DNA from: JALCSJ01 sp036788835
GTDB lineage: Bacteria; Bacillota; Negativicutes; Acidaminococcales; Acidaminococcaceae
Reading direction: 5' to 3'
Assembly (NCBI GenBank): GCA_036788835.1
Contig: DAIQMR010000003.1
Span: 1-64,000, forward strand
DNA: 64,000 nt
Shown here in pieces: positions 22,804 through 29,926 of the stretch (its first letter is position 1; every line of letters begins with the position of its first letter). The position numbers and the translations under genes were made by a program. Below the pieces are notes generated by a model that saw nothing but the letters and a program-made list of their open reading frames with translations, was not told where the DNA came from and searched no databases.

Positions 22804-23129
22804 TTATCATTCCTGTTGTTGGTATAATTTTAGGAATTGTTTTGGGACTATATCTTCCCATTGTTCCCCAAGCCTATGTGAAGCTACTTTCTGTGGCTCT
22901 CATGGCTTCTTTGGACACTGTTTTCGGAGGCATACGGGCTGCCAAGGAAGGGTGCTACGATAGTCAGGTATTTATTTCCGGTTTTTTTGTAAATGGTATA
23001 TTTGCTTCTTTTCTTTGTTACTGCGGCATTCGTTTAGGTATAGACCTTTATTATGTGGCAGTTTTGGCTTTTGGCCTACGTATTTTTGACAATATTGCTA
23101 TAATCAGGCGCTTATATCTAAAAAAATAA
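22800..23129 (+). CDS. sbp: Small basic protein (DUF1290)
   Basis: A 109-residue membrane protein with three to four helices. LYLPIVPQAYVKLLSVALMA and ASLDTVFGGIRAAKEGCYD are characteristic of the DUF1290/Sbp family, which sits next to ftsA-ftsZ in Firmicutes. It starts inside the stop of the DUF881 gene (ATGA overlap). Function unknown; the conserved neighbourhood suggests a division-linked membrane role. ftsA, normally next, is missing. Confidence 0.88.
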   Translation: MIIIPVVGIILGIVLGLYLPIVPQAYVKLLSVALMASLDTVFGGIRAAKEGCYDSQVFISGFFVNGIFASFLCYCGIRLGIDLYYVAVLAFGLRIFDNIAIIRRLYLKK

Positions 23130-23147
23130 AAAAAGTTACAATAAAGC

Positions 23148-23176
23148 GTGAAAATATCCCGTCTTAATGATATAAT
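23148..23176 (+). promoter_or_regulatory. Possible ftsZ promoter
   Basis: A perfect TATAAT (23171-23176) lies in the 106-base gap before ftsZ, with GTGAAA 17 bases upstream as a weak -35. Extra ftsZ promoters are common, but the weak -35 keeps this tentative. Confidence 0.4.
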
Positions 23177-23235
23177 AACCTGTAGTATATTCTAATTGGA
23201 AGTTTGACATAAAAGTTTAAGGAGGAGCATAAAAC

Positions 23236-24348
23236 ATGTTCGATGTTGAAAGCAAAAAAGATCAGCCGTTAGCTAGAATTAAAGTTGTGGGTGTAGGCGG
23301 TGGCGGAAATAACGCCGTTAACCGTATGATTGAATCCGGTTTGCAGGGTGTGGAATTTATCGCAGTAAACTGTGATGCACAAGCACTACTTCTCTCTAAG
23401 GCTCCTACCAGAATTCAAATAGGTGAAGAAATTACCAGAGGTTTAGGTGCAGGTGCTAATCCGGAAGTTGGCGAAAAAGCCGCAGAAGAATCCAAGGACC
23501 AAGTATCAGAAGCATTGAAGGGCGCTGACATGGTCTTTATTACTGCCGGTATGGGCGGTGGCACAGGCACAGGCGGTGCGCATATTATTGCTGAATGTGC
23601 CAAAGCCGTAGGGGCACTCACAGTAGGTGTTGTAACCAAGCCGTTTACTTTTGAAGGCAGACGCCGTTACAATGCAGCAGAGCAGGGTATTAGCAATTTG
23701 AAGGCTAAAGTTGATGCCTTGATTACTATTCCCAACGATCGTTTATTGCAGGTTGTAGATAGAAGAACCACCATGTTGGAAGCCTTTAAAATTGCCGACG
23801 ATGTACTTCGCCAGGGTGTTCAAGGCATCACTGATTTAATCAGTGTACCGGGTTTGATTAACGCTGACTTCAATGATGTTAAGACGATTATGACCAATGC
23901 GGGCAGTGCTATGATGGGTATTGGTTCCGCTAAAGCCGAAGGCGGTGCTACCAGCGCGGCCGAAGCTGCTATTAAGAGTCCTTTATTGGATAGCACTATT
24001 GACGGAGCTCATGGTGTGCTGCTGAATATTACCGGCGGTAAAGACCTGACCTTAGTTGACGTTAACGAAGCCTGCAAGATTATTACTGATGCTGTTGATC
24101 CTGATGCTACCATTATCTTTGGCGCTACCATTGATGAAACCCTGGATGACGAAATAAGAGTAACTGTTATTGCAACCGGTATTGATGGGAAGAAGAACGG
24201 TATGCCCGGTGCTCCTAAACCGGTTCCTTTCGTTAAACCTGCTTCGGCTAAGAATACCACTATTGGTGGCAAGAAAGAGAACAGTTCTCCTGTAGGCGGC
24301 TTTGCCGTTCCGTCCACGGAGATTCCACCTTGGATTCGCAGTAAATAA
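23236..24348 (+). CDS. ftsZ: Cell division protein FtsZ
   Basis: A 370-residue tubulin-like GTPase that builds the division ring. It has GVGGGGNNAVNRMI, the GTP-binding GMGGGTGTGGAH signature and the T7 loop with NADFNDVKTIM. A short Gly/Pro/Lys linker follows, ending in the partner-binding peptide TEIPPWIRSK. The ribosome site is AAGGAGGAG. Because no ftsA lies beside it, the membrane anchor for the ring must be encoded elsewhere or be another protein. Confidence 0.98.
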   Translation: MFDVESKKDQPLARIKVVGVGGGGNNAVNRMIESGLQGVEFIAVNCDAQALLLSKAPTRIQIGEEITRGLGAGANPEVGEKAAEESKDQVSEALKGADMVFITAGMGGGTGTGGAHIIAECAKAVGALTVGVVTKPFTFEGRRRYNAAEQGISNLKAKVDALITIPNDRLLQVVDRRTTMLEAFKIADDVLRQGVQGITDLISVPGLINADFNDVKTIMTNAGSAMMGIGSAKAEGGATSAAEAAIKSPLLDSTIDGAHGVLLNITGGKDLTLVDVNEACKIITDAVDPDATIIFGATIDETLDDEIRVTVIATGIDGKKNGMPGAPKPVPFVKPASAKNTTIGGKKENSSPVGGFAVPSTEIPPWIRSK

Positions 24349-24371
24349 TCGGGAAACGAGGTAAGTGAAGA

Positions 24372-24851
24372 ATGAAGTGCCCATTTTGTTCCAGTGAGGA
24401 TACCAGGGTAGTTGATTCCAGATCCATTGACGATGGCACGTCCATAAGGCGTCGCCGGGAATGTCCCAGCTGTGGCCGTCGTTTTACCACGTATGAGAAA
24501 TATGAAGAGACCCCCCTCTATGTAATGAAAAAAGACGGAAGAAGGGAACTCTTTGACAATCAGAAACTTTTTTCCGGTCTGTTGAAGGCTTTTGAGAAAC
24601 GCCCCTTCTCCTTTGAGCAAATCAAAGGATTCGCTGCTTCCATTGAGCAAGAATTGCGGAGCCGGGGAGAAAACGAAATAACTTCTTCCATTATCGGCGA
24701 AACAGTCATGAAGCATCTGGAAAAAATCGATCAGATTGCCTATGTGCGCTTTGCCTCTGTTTATCGGCAGTTTGCTGATGTGAACAATTTCATGCAGGAA
24801 ATTCAAACAATGCTGAAACGGGACAAAGAAAAAGACAAAGGGAAAAAATAA
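24372..24851 (+). CDS. nrdR: Transcriptional repressor NrdR
   Basis: A 159-residue regulator of ribonucleotide reductase genes. The N-terminal zinc ribbon is MKCPFCSSEDTRVVDSRSID through CPSCGRRFTTYE, followed by the ATP-cone domain (VMKKDGRRELFDNQKLFSGL). It represses nrd operons when dATP/ATP is bound. Downstream of ftsZ it is a common neighbour in this group. The C-terminus is very lysine-rich (RDKEKDKGKK). A terminator follows. Confidence 0.96.
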   Translation: MKCPFCSSEDTRVVDSRSIDDGTSIRRRRECPSCGRRFTTYEKYEETPLYVMKKDGRRELFDNQKLFSGLLKAFEKRPFSFEQIKGFAASIEQELRSRGENEITSSIIGETVMKHLEKIDQIAYVRFASVYRQFADVNNFMQEIQTMLKRDKEKDKGKK

Positions 24852-24852
24852 A

Positions 24853-24891
24853 AAAAACCGACAACTAGATGTACCTGGTTGTCGGTTTTTT
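24853..24891 (+). terminator. Rho-independent terminator after nrdR
   Basis: A 13-bp perfect stem (AAAAACCGACAAC with GTTGTCGGTTTTT) with a 12-base loop and a T run. It closes the division and cell wall cluster. Confidence 0.9.
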
Positions 24892-24894
24892 AGT

Positions 24895-24928
24895 GGGACA
24901 AAAGGAACAACACCTTTTGCCCCTTTTT
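24895..24928 (+). terminator. Second hairpin/terminator in series
   Basis: GGGACAAAAGG pairs with CCTTTTGCCCC (one mismatch) around a 7-base loop, followed by TTTTT. Directly downstream of the previous terminator, it probably gives a tight stop before the pseudopilus operon. Confidence 0.65.
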
Positions 24929-25133
24929 CTTGTACGCATGTTGTGGAAAAGATGTCTGGAAGCCGTCTGTAGGGCGTGGGGATGAGAAAAAAATATGAAA
25001 AAAATTAAAGGAATCAAACTGGGAAAGTGGAAATAGACAATAGCCCCGAGATAAAAAAACGAAATTTCGTGTTAAAGAAGGCGAAACTTCCGTAGCATAA
25101 GGAGGCGAGTTTTGGTATTAAGGAGGTGAATGT

Positions 25134-26327
25134 TTGCATCTATACAGTTGGCGGGGCTGCAATAAAAAAGGCCGCATTTTCACAGGCAAACGGTGGGGAG
25201 AGAACCCGCAAGCAGTGGCGGAATTTGTCAGGAATAAACATGGTTATGTGCTGCGGATAACTAGAGACGGACACAGGACAGGTCGTTTCCACCCCCTGAG
25301 CAGCCATCTTACAGACAAGCAAAAAGGCCTTTTCTTTAGCCGCTTAAGTTCTTTATTAGCCAGCGGCATACCTCTTTTGCGCAGCCTGGAATTAATAGAA
25401 GAAAAAGCCTCACAAAATTTACAGCGGGTGTGCAGCTTATTACAGGCGGATTTGGAAAAAGGTTTGTCCTTTGCTGCCGCTTTGGGTAAACAGCCGCGAG
25501 AATTTAATTATTTGGCTATGCAGGTAACAGAGGCAGGGGAGACCAGCGGGGAATTGACCATGCTGTTGGGCGAGCTGTCAGCGTATTATCTGAAGGAACG
25601 GGAAACCAAACGATTCCTTTTTAATGCCTGCCTTTATCCGGCGGTAGTACTGATTTTGACTTTCTGTACCCTGGGCTATTTTGCTTTTGAGGTTTTGCCC
25701 ATGTTTGGTCACGTATATTTGGCCTTGGGTATCCAGCCGGGAAGATTGCTTATGTTTATTATACACATGGTAGGGGCAGTAAAAACAGCACCGGGTTTCC
25801 TCGGTACATTAGGGGTATTATTTTTAGCAAGTGTACTGCTCTGCCGCCGCAAAATACCGGGAGTATTTCTGAGAATGCCTCTGATTAGAAATTATCATAA
25901 GGCTTTCTTGGAAATTCGCTGCTGCCGTCTATTGGGATTGCTGCTGACCAGTGGCATTACTTTGCCACAGGCTTTGCGGCTGGTAGAAGGAACCCTTTCT
26001 CAACCCGGCATGTCTTTAAGCATCCGACAAATCAGGGAAAACCTTTTGAGAGGTCATTCTCTGGAAGAGGCCGTAACCACCCGCAAGGGAATTTTCGGCC
26101 GGGTAAGCCGGGAATTTATTGCCATTGGTGAACAGGGAGGCAACCTGGATACCATGCTGGCAGAGGCTGCTAATATTTTAGACGGTGATTTGGCGGCCGG
26201 CCTTAAGGATTGCAAAGTATTGCTGGAACCTGCTATGCTGCTGATTTTAGCAGTTATTGTAGGCGGCGGGTTTAGTTTTTTGCTAGCGCCTGTTTACGAA
26301 ATTTTGGATAAGTTTACGGAAATTTAA
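25134..26327 (+). CDS. PilC/GspF-type platform protein of a pseudopilus system
   Basis: A 397-residue inner membrane protein with two T2SF domains (about residues 60-185 and 260-385), each ending in membrane helices. Motifs FSRLSSLLASGIPLLRSLEL, ALGKQPREFNYLAMQVTEAGETSGELT and FIAIGEQGGNLDTML are typical. The N-terminal YSWRGCNKKGRIFTGK replaces the usual YxYxAxDxxGK lead-in. It anchors the motor and pilin exit in type IV pilus, type II secretion or competence systems. The start is TTG behind a strong AGGAGGTG. No PilB-type ATPase or peptidase gene lies beside it. Confidence 0.9.
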   Translation: MHLYSWRGCNKKGRIFTGKRWGENPQAVAEFVRNKHGYVLRITRDGHRTGRFHPLSSHLTDKQKGLFFSRLSSLLASGIPLLRSLELIEEKASQNLQRVCSLLQADLEKGLSFAAALGKQPREFNYLAMQVTEAGETSGELTMLLGELSAYYLKERETKRFLFNACLYPAVVLILTFCTLGYFAFEVLPMFGHVYLALGIQPGRLLMFIIHMVGAVKTAPGFLGTLGVLFLASVLLCRRKIPGVFLRMPLIRNYHKAFLEIRCCRLLGLLLTSGITLPQALRLVEGTLSQPGMSLSIRQIRENLLRGHSLEEAVTTRKGIFGRVSREFIAIGEQGGNLDTMLAEAANILDGDLAAGLKDCKVLLEPAMLLILAVIVGGGFSFLLAPVYEILDKFTEI

Positions 26328-26345
26328 GAAAAGGAAGGCAATTTT

Positions 26346-26708
26346 ATGTATCAAGTGAAAGAGAAACTATCTCACTCTAGTCACACCAAAGGATTCACAC
26401 TAATCGAAGTCGTTGCCGTTTTGGCTATTATCGGGTCTTTGATAGTAGCTATTATTCCTTCTATAAAGGTGGCTATGAACCGTTCTTTGGACACACAGTT
26501 AAAGACTAAATTAACCATGATTGCAGGAGCCGGGCAGGTGTATAAATTAGATACCGGTCGTTATCCTGACAGTATAGATACCTTGGTAAAGAATGGTTAT
26601 TTACCGGACAGGGACTATATAGGCATAGAGTATGATACGAAGAATGGCATAGCCAAGGGCAAGTCTGCTAGTGGAAAAGATTTTTCGTCCGCTAAGGACG
26701 GCTCATAA
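26346..26708 (+). CDS. Major pseudopilin-like protein (ComGC/GspG-like)
   Basis: A 120-residue prepilin. The leader ends in KGFTLIEVVAVLAIIGSLIV: the prepilin peptidase cuts after G, exposing F, and the conserved E is at +5 of the mature protein. The soluble part contains AGAGQVYKLDTGRYPDSIDT LVKNG-like sequence seen in GspG and ComGC proteins, where the short helix is followed by a small beta layer. It is probably the main fibre subunit. Overlaps the start of the next reading frame by 38 bases. Confidence 0.9.
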   Translation: MYQVKEKLSHSSHTKGFTLIEVVAVLAIIGSLIVAIIPSIKVAMNRSLDTQLKTKLTMIAGAGQVYKLDTGRYPDSIDTLVKNGYLPDRDYIGIEYDTKNGIAKGKSASGKDFSSAKDGS

Positions 26709-27189
26709 TAAACAAAGGTCGGGGCAAAATGACAATCGGAAAAACCGAGGATTTGGTTTTGTAGAATTACTTATAATTCTGGGAATGATTGCCATTTTAG
26801 AATTACACATTGTCCCGTATTTTTTCAGGTTAGCTTATAAGAAAGAACAAGGCCAGGTTTTTGATACAGGGAAAATGGTTTCCCACCAGCTTGGCTTTAT
26901 GCAAAGCCGGGCTCGGTATCAGGGAACCATGTTTTTGTCCATGGAATTGACTCCTTTAGGAGAAAAATACAATATAATGGAGGCTTTCAAGGTCAAGAAA
27001 AATATTAAATTGCAAGATATTTTGTTGCCTTGCATAAATCTGATTGGCCCATTAAAATTGGTTTTTCAACCATTGGGACGGAGCCACAGGGAAACAGCCT
27101 ATACTATTGTTAGTGTCTTGCTGCCTCAATATAGCAGACGAATTGGTGTCCAACCTGTGACCGGAAGAGTGGTAACCTGTTATGAATAA
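26671..27189 (+). CDS. Pilin-like protein (GspH-type), uncertain start
   Basis: About 172 residues with the prepilin core RGFGFVELLIILGMIAIL, where cutting after G gives a mature F and E at +5. The mature part is not close to any one minor pilin family that I can name. The start is unclear: the only in-frame start is GTG 26671, deep in the previous gene and with no ribosome site, while a well-placed ATG at 26729 lies in another frame and stops after 11 codons. A frameshift just before the prepilin leader is therefore possible. Confidence 0.65.
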   Translation: MEKIFRPLRTAHNKQRSGQNDNRKNRGFGFVELLIILGMIAILELHIVPYFFRLAYKKEQGQVFDTGKMVSHQLGFMQSRARYQGTMFLSMELTPLGEKYNIMEAFKVKKNIKLQDILLPCINLIGPLKLVFQPLGRSHRETAYTIVSVLLPQYSRRIGVQPVTGRVVTCYE

Positions 27190-27514
27190 AGTAAAGCCGG
27201 GGTTTTTGCTTGCACCGCTCCTTATGGGTATTCTGGTTGCATGTGTTACTTTAACAGGGATTATGGCTGGTTATGGTACAGGCATAAACTTATTCGTGAA
27301 AGAAAGAAAGTGGCGACAGGCCATGGAACTGGCACAGGAGACTATGGGAGAATTTCATTTGGGCAAGCCAATAGCCAACAAAGAAGTGGATGACTTGCGA
27401 CTGGAAGTTTCTGAGCGCCTTCTCCCCGAGGCGGGTAATATTAAACAGATTGAAATTCAGGCTTTTCTTCTGGGTAAAAACGAGCCATTGCTAAGGGTGG
27501 TGACCTATGACTAA
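27182..27514 (+). CDS. Minor pseudopilin-like protein
   Basis: A 110-residue protein with a hydrophobic N-terminal helix (PGFLLAPLLMGILVACVTLT) behind a short basic leader, as in degenerate GspI-type minor pilins; the E at +5 is not present. Soluble part unrecognised. It overlaps both neighbours (8 bases each side), so it is coupled in translation and surely belongs to the operon. Confidence 0.6.
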   Translation: MNKVKPGFLLAPLLMGILVACVTLTGIMAGYGTGINLFVKERKWRQAMELAQETMGEFHLGKPIANKEVDDLRLEVSERLLPEAGNIKQIEIQAFLLGKNEPLLRVVTYD

Positions 27515-28019
27515 GAAAAGAGCCAGCCTTCTGCTGGAAATCAATTTTTTCTTGTTAATTGTAGCCATGCTATGTGCCGGGTTTTCTCAAGGGGTTATTA
27601 CCCTTTGGAAAAATGTGGATAACGTTAAAGACCAGTTCTTTCTGGGACGTGTGAGCCGTGATGTTTTGGCTATTTTGGAATATCGTTTGACCTACCATAC
27701 CACATTTGCCAGGCTGCAGGAAGGAGAAGCAGGCACCATCGTCCATTGTTCTACTTTGGGAGGTGCCAAAAGCGTCAGCTTTTTCTGCCAAAAATATCCT
27801 GGCACTAGTGATTACGGTTTCTACCAAAATGTACAAACCATGGGCAGACAACCTGGTATCAATCCCTTGAGTCCACCGGATATGGGAGTGACCAATTTTC
27901 GTATTCGGCGGCTTGCTTCTAATATGGTGAAGGTTAGTTTCACCCTTACGGTCCTGGCATCGGGCCGCAATAAAGATTTCCGGGGAATTTTGTACCTGCG
28001 GAACGGAGTTGTGGTATGA
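27507..28019 (+). CDS. Minor pseudopilin-like protein (GspJ-type)
   Basis: A 170-residue protein with a leader KKRASLLLEINFFLLIVAML: a pilin-like helix with E at the +5 position but without a clear glycine before the cut site. The body (SRDVLAILEYRLTYH... SVSFFCQKYPG... GVTNFRIRRLASNMVKVSFT) resembles the GspJ/PilW layout in which a strand-rich domain follows the helix. It overlaps the genes on both sides. Confidence 0.6.
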   Translation: MTKKRASLLLEINFFLLIVAMLCAGFSQGVITLWKNVDNVKDQFFLGRVSRDVLAILEYRLTYHTTFARLQEGEAGTIVHCSTLGGAKSVSFFCQKYPGTSDYGFYQNVQTMGRQPGINPLSPPDMGVTNFRIRRLASNMVKVSFTLTVLASGRNKDFRGILYLRNGVVV

Positions 28020-28945
28020 AGGGGAAAAGCAGAGGGTCTATTGCCCTTACTATGATGTTTGTTCTCATCTTGATAGGTGGGCTGTCCAGGGTTTTTATGG
28101 TTATGCTTATCGATGATATTAGCAATCACAGAGAGATTAATTTCTGTCGGGAATTCCTCCGTACCGGTGGAGATTTAATGGACACCGTCCTTAGCAAAAA
28201 AGCTTTTCTTTATCCCGGGAAAGTCACTCTGCCACCCTTTATTTTTACCGAGGACAGCGAGGCATTAACCCCTTCTGTAAAGGTCGATATTCTTCCCAAG
28301 GTTCCTTTACGGGTAGTGGACGTGACCATCAAGGGAGAAAGTATTAATTGGCGGTTGAGAAAAATGTTCTTAGAGCCGCCGGGGGGTAGGAACCACTCGA
28401 TTTATTGTACTCAAGAGAAACTCCGAGGCAGCAAAAACAGCCCAGACTTTCAAGCAAGCCGAAACTACCAAGACACTAAAAATTCTTCTAACACCAAGAC
28501 TGTTTTTCCGGTTTTGGCACAGAAAGATTATACTAAATATCAGGACTTCTTCCTGCCCGGGAAAGAAACGCTGCTGAAAGAAGGCCTATCAGGATTTGTA
28601 TATGCAGAGCAGCAGGGAAGATATTTTAGCCCATATAGGCTGCCGGTGACCGGCGTCATTAGAGGCAGGGGAGTTTTTTATAATAATGACGATATTGTGA
28701 TTGGAGCACATACTAGTTTTCCTGATAAAATCTGGCTTATATCTTCCCAAAATATTATTTTGGAAGATAATGTCCGGCTGGAGGAGGCTTTTCTGTATGC
28801 CAAAGGGAATATTTCCTTGGGACAGAAGGTCAGGATTTGTGGTATAATGATTGCTGCTAAAGGTGTGATAAAAGGGGCGGATGCTATTTTTCAGGAAAAT
28901 CCCAAGGTATTGGATACTTTTGTCACGCCGAGTTATTTTTATTAG
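28016..28945 (+). CDS. Pseudopilus operon protein, PilX-like start and beta-rich end
   Basis: A 309-residue protein. Residues 1-30 (KGKSRGSIALTMMFVLILIG) are the 'GSIALxxxFVLILI' helix of PilX/GspK-type proteins. The C-terminal 120 residues (GRGVFYNNDDIVIG, NIILEDNVRLEEAFLYAKGN, LGQKVRICGIMIAAKGVIKG) look like a right-handed beta-helix or polymer-forming domain. The middle (about 125-165) is Ser/Asn/Thr-rich and likely disordered. I know no name for this combination. Starts within the previous stop (ATGA overlap). Confidence 0.6.
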   Translation: MKGKSRGSIALTMMFVLILIGGLSRVFMVMLIDDISNHREINFCREFLRTGGDLMDTVLSKKAFLYPGKVTLPPFIFTEDSEALTPSVKVDILPKVPLRVVDVTIKGESINWRLRKMFLEPPGGRNHSIYCTQEKLRGSKNSPDFQASRNYQDTKNSSNTKTVFPVLAQKDYTKYQDFFLPGKETLLKEGLSGFVYAEQQGRYFSPYRLPVTGVIRGRGVFYNNDDIVIGAHTSFPDKIWLISSQNIILEDNVRLEEAFLYAKGNISLGQKVRICGIMIAAKGVIKGADAIFQENPKVLDTFVTPSYFY

Positions 28946-28957
28946 GAGGAGAAGCAG

Positions 28958-29800
28958 ATGAAAAAGACACTGATTTTATGTGTAATGCTGCTGACCATGG
29001 TTGTATCAGTGGCAGATGCTTTTGGTCACACGACGATTATTACGGATAAAATAGGAAAAAATGGCAGTCAGGTACCGGTGGTAGACGGTATTGACAACAA
29101 GCTCCTGGAAAACAATATTAATCATATATTGCGGGGTAAGGTAGAAAACCTGGCTAAGGCAGCCGGAGGTAATGCTACGGTTACTTATAAGGTTACCATG
29201 AATAGGCCTACTCTTTTCAGTATATTGTTTGAAGGCCGGGGCAATAGAACGGTCTATGACGGAGTGAACATAGACACCACCACGGGAAAAGAAGCTGTAA
29301 CCAAAGATTTTTTCTACACTAAGGATAATTTTCAAAATAATGTAGGTTCTCATGCTTATGTTTTTGAAGAAGATGGCCTCTTGCTTTCTGACGGTGGCTA
29401 TAGCCCCTATGGAACGAAGGTCCCTTACAGTGCTCTTATGCCATCTATTAATGTGGCAGAAGGGGCACGTTTCCTGACCAGCTATAAGCTGACGGAAGCT
29501 TCCGAGGAAAAAACCTTGTATCTGCATCCGGGAGAAATTGTGGCCCTTTATCTCAAGGCTAATCCTACAACAGGGTATAATTGGGCTCTTTCTGATGGCT
29601 CAAAGGCGTCAGGTGTGGTTATGATTGGCAATTCTTTCTTCTTGCCTAATGATAGGGCCGGTATGACCGGGTCACCGGGCACTAATATTTCTTTCTTTGG
29701 TTTTTCTCAACAGGGCAATTATAGGCTAACTTTTAATTATGAACGCTCTTGGGTTAAAGATTCCATTCAAAGTAAAAACTATTATTTTGTGGTTAAATAA
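28958..29800 (+). CDS. Secreted protein with DUF4163-like and chagasin-like (I42) domains
   Basis: A 280-residue exported protein: signal peptide 1-22 (cut near ADAFG), a first domain (about 25-180) resembling DUF4163/DUF3298, and a final domain with the three inhibitory loops of chagasin-type cysteine peptidase inhibitors: NPTTGYNW near residue 206, a GSPGTNISFFGF stretch and YERSWV near 265. In chagasin the matching loops are NPTTG, a glycine loop and RPW. It should block papain-like peptidases outside the membrane; which peptidase is unknown. It lies 12 bases after the pseudopilus genes and shares their operon. Confidence 0.75.
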   Translation: MKKTLILCVMLLTMVVSVADAFGHTTIITDKIGKNGSQVPVVDGIDNKLLENNINHILRGKVENLAKAAGGNATVTYKVTMNRPTLFSILFEGRGNRTVYDGVNIDTTTGKEAVTKDFFYTKDNFQNNVGSHAYVFEEDGLLLSDGGYSPYGTKVPYSALMPSINVAEGARFLTSYKLTEASEEKTLYLHPGEIVALYLKANPTTGYNWALSDGSKASGVVMIGNSFFLPNDRAGMTGSPGTNISFFGFSQQGNYRLTFNYERSWVKDSIQSKNYYFVVK

Positions 29801-29817
29801 AAGGTAAACTGTGTACA

Positions 29818-29860
29818 AAGTTCCGGGGGCGTGGGCAACACGCCGACCGGGACTTTTTTA
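29818..29860 (+). terminator. Rho-independent terminator
   Basis: AAAGTTCCGG pairs with CCGGGACTTT around an inner GGCGTG/CACGCC stem, followed by TTTTTT. It ends the pseudopilus operon. Confidence 0.85.
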
Positions 29861-29926
29861 CCGCAAATGCACACTAGGTAAAGCTTACTATGGTATAATA
29901 AAGAAAATAAACACAAGGAGGAGAAT

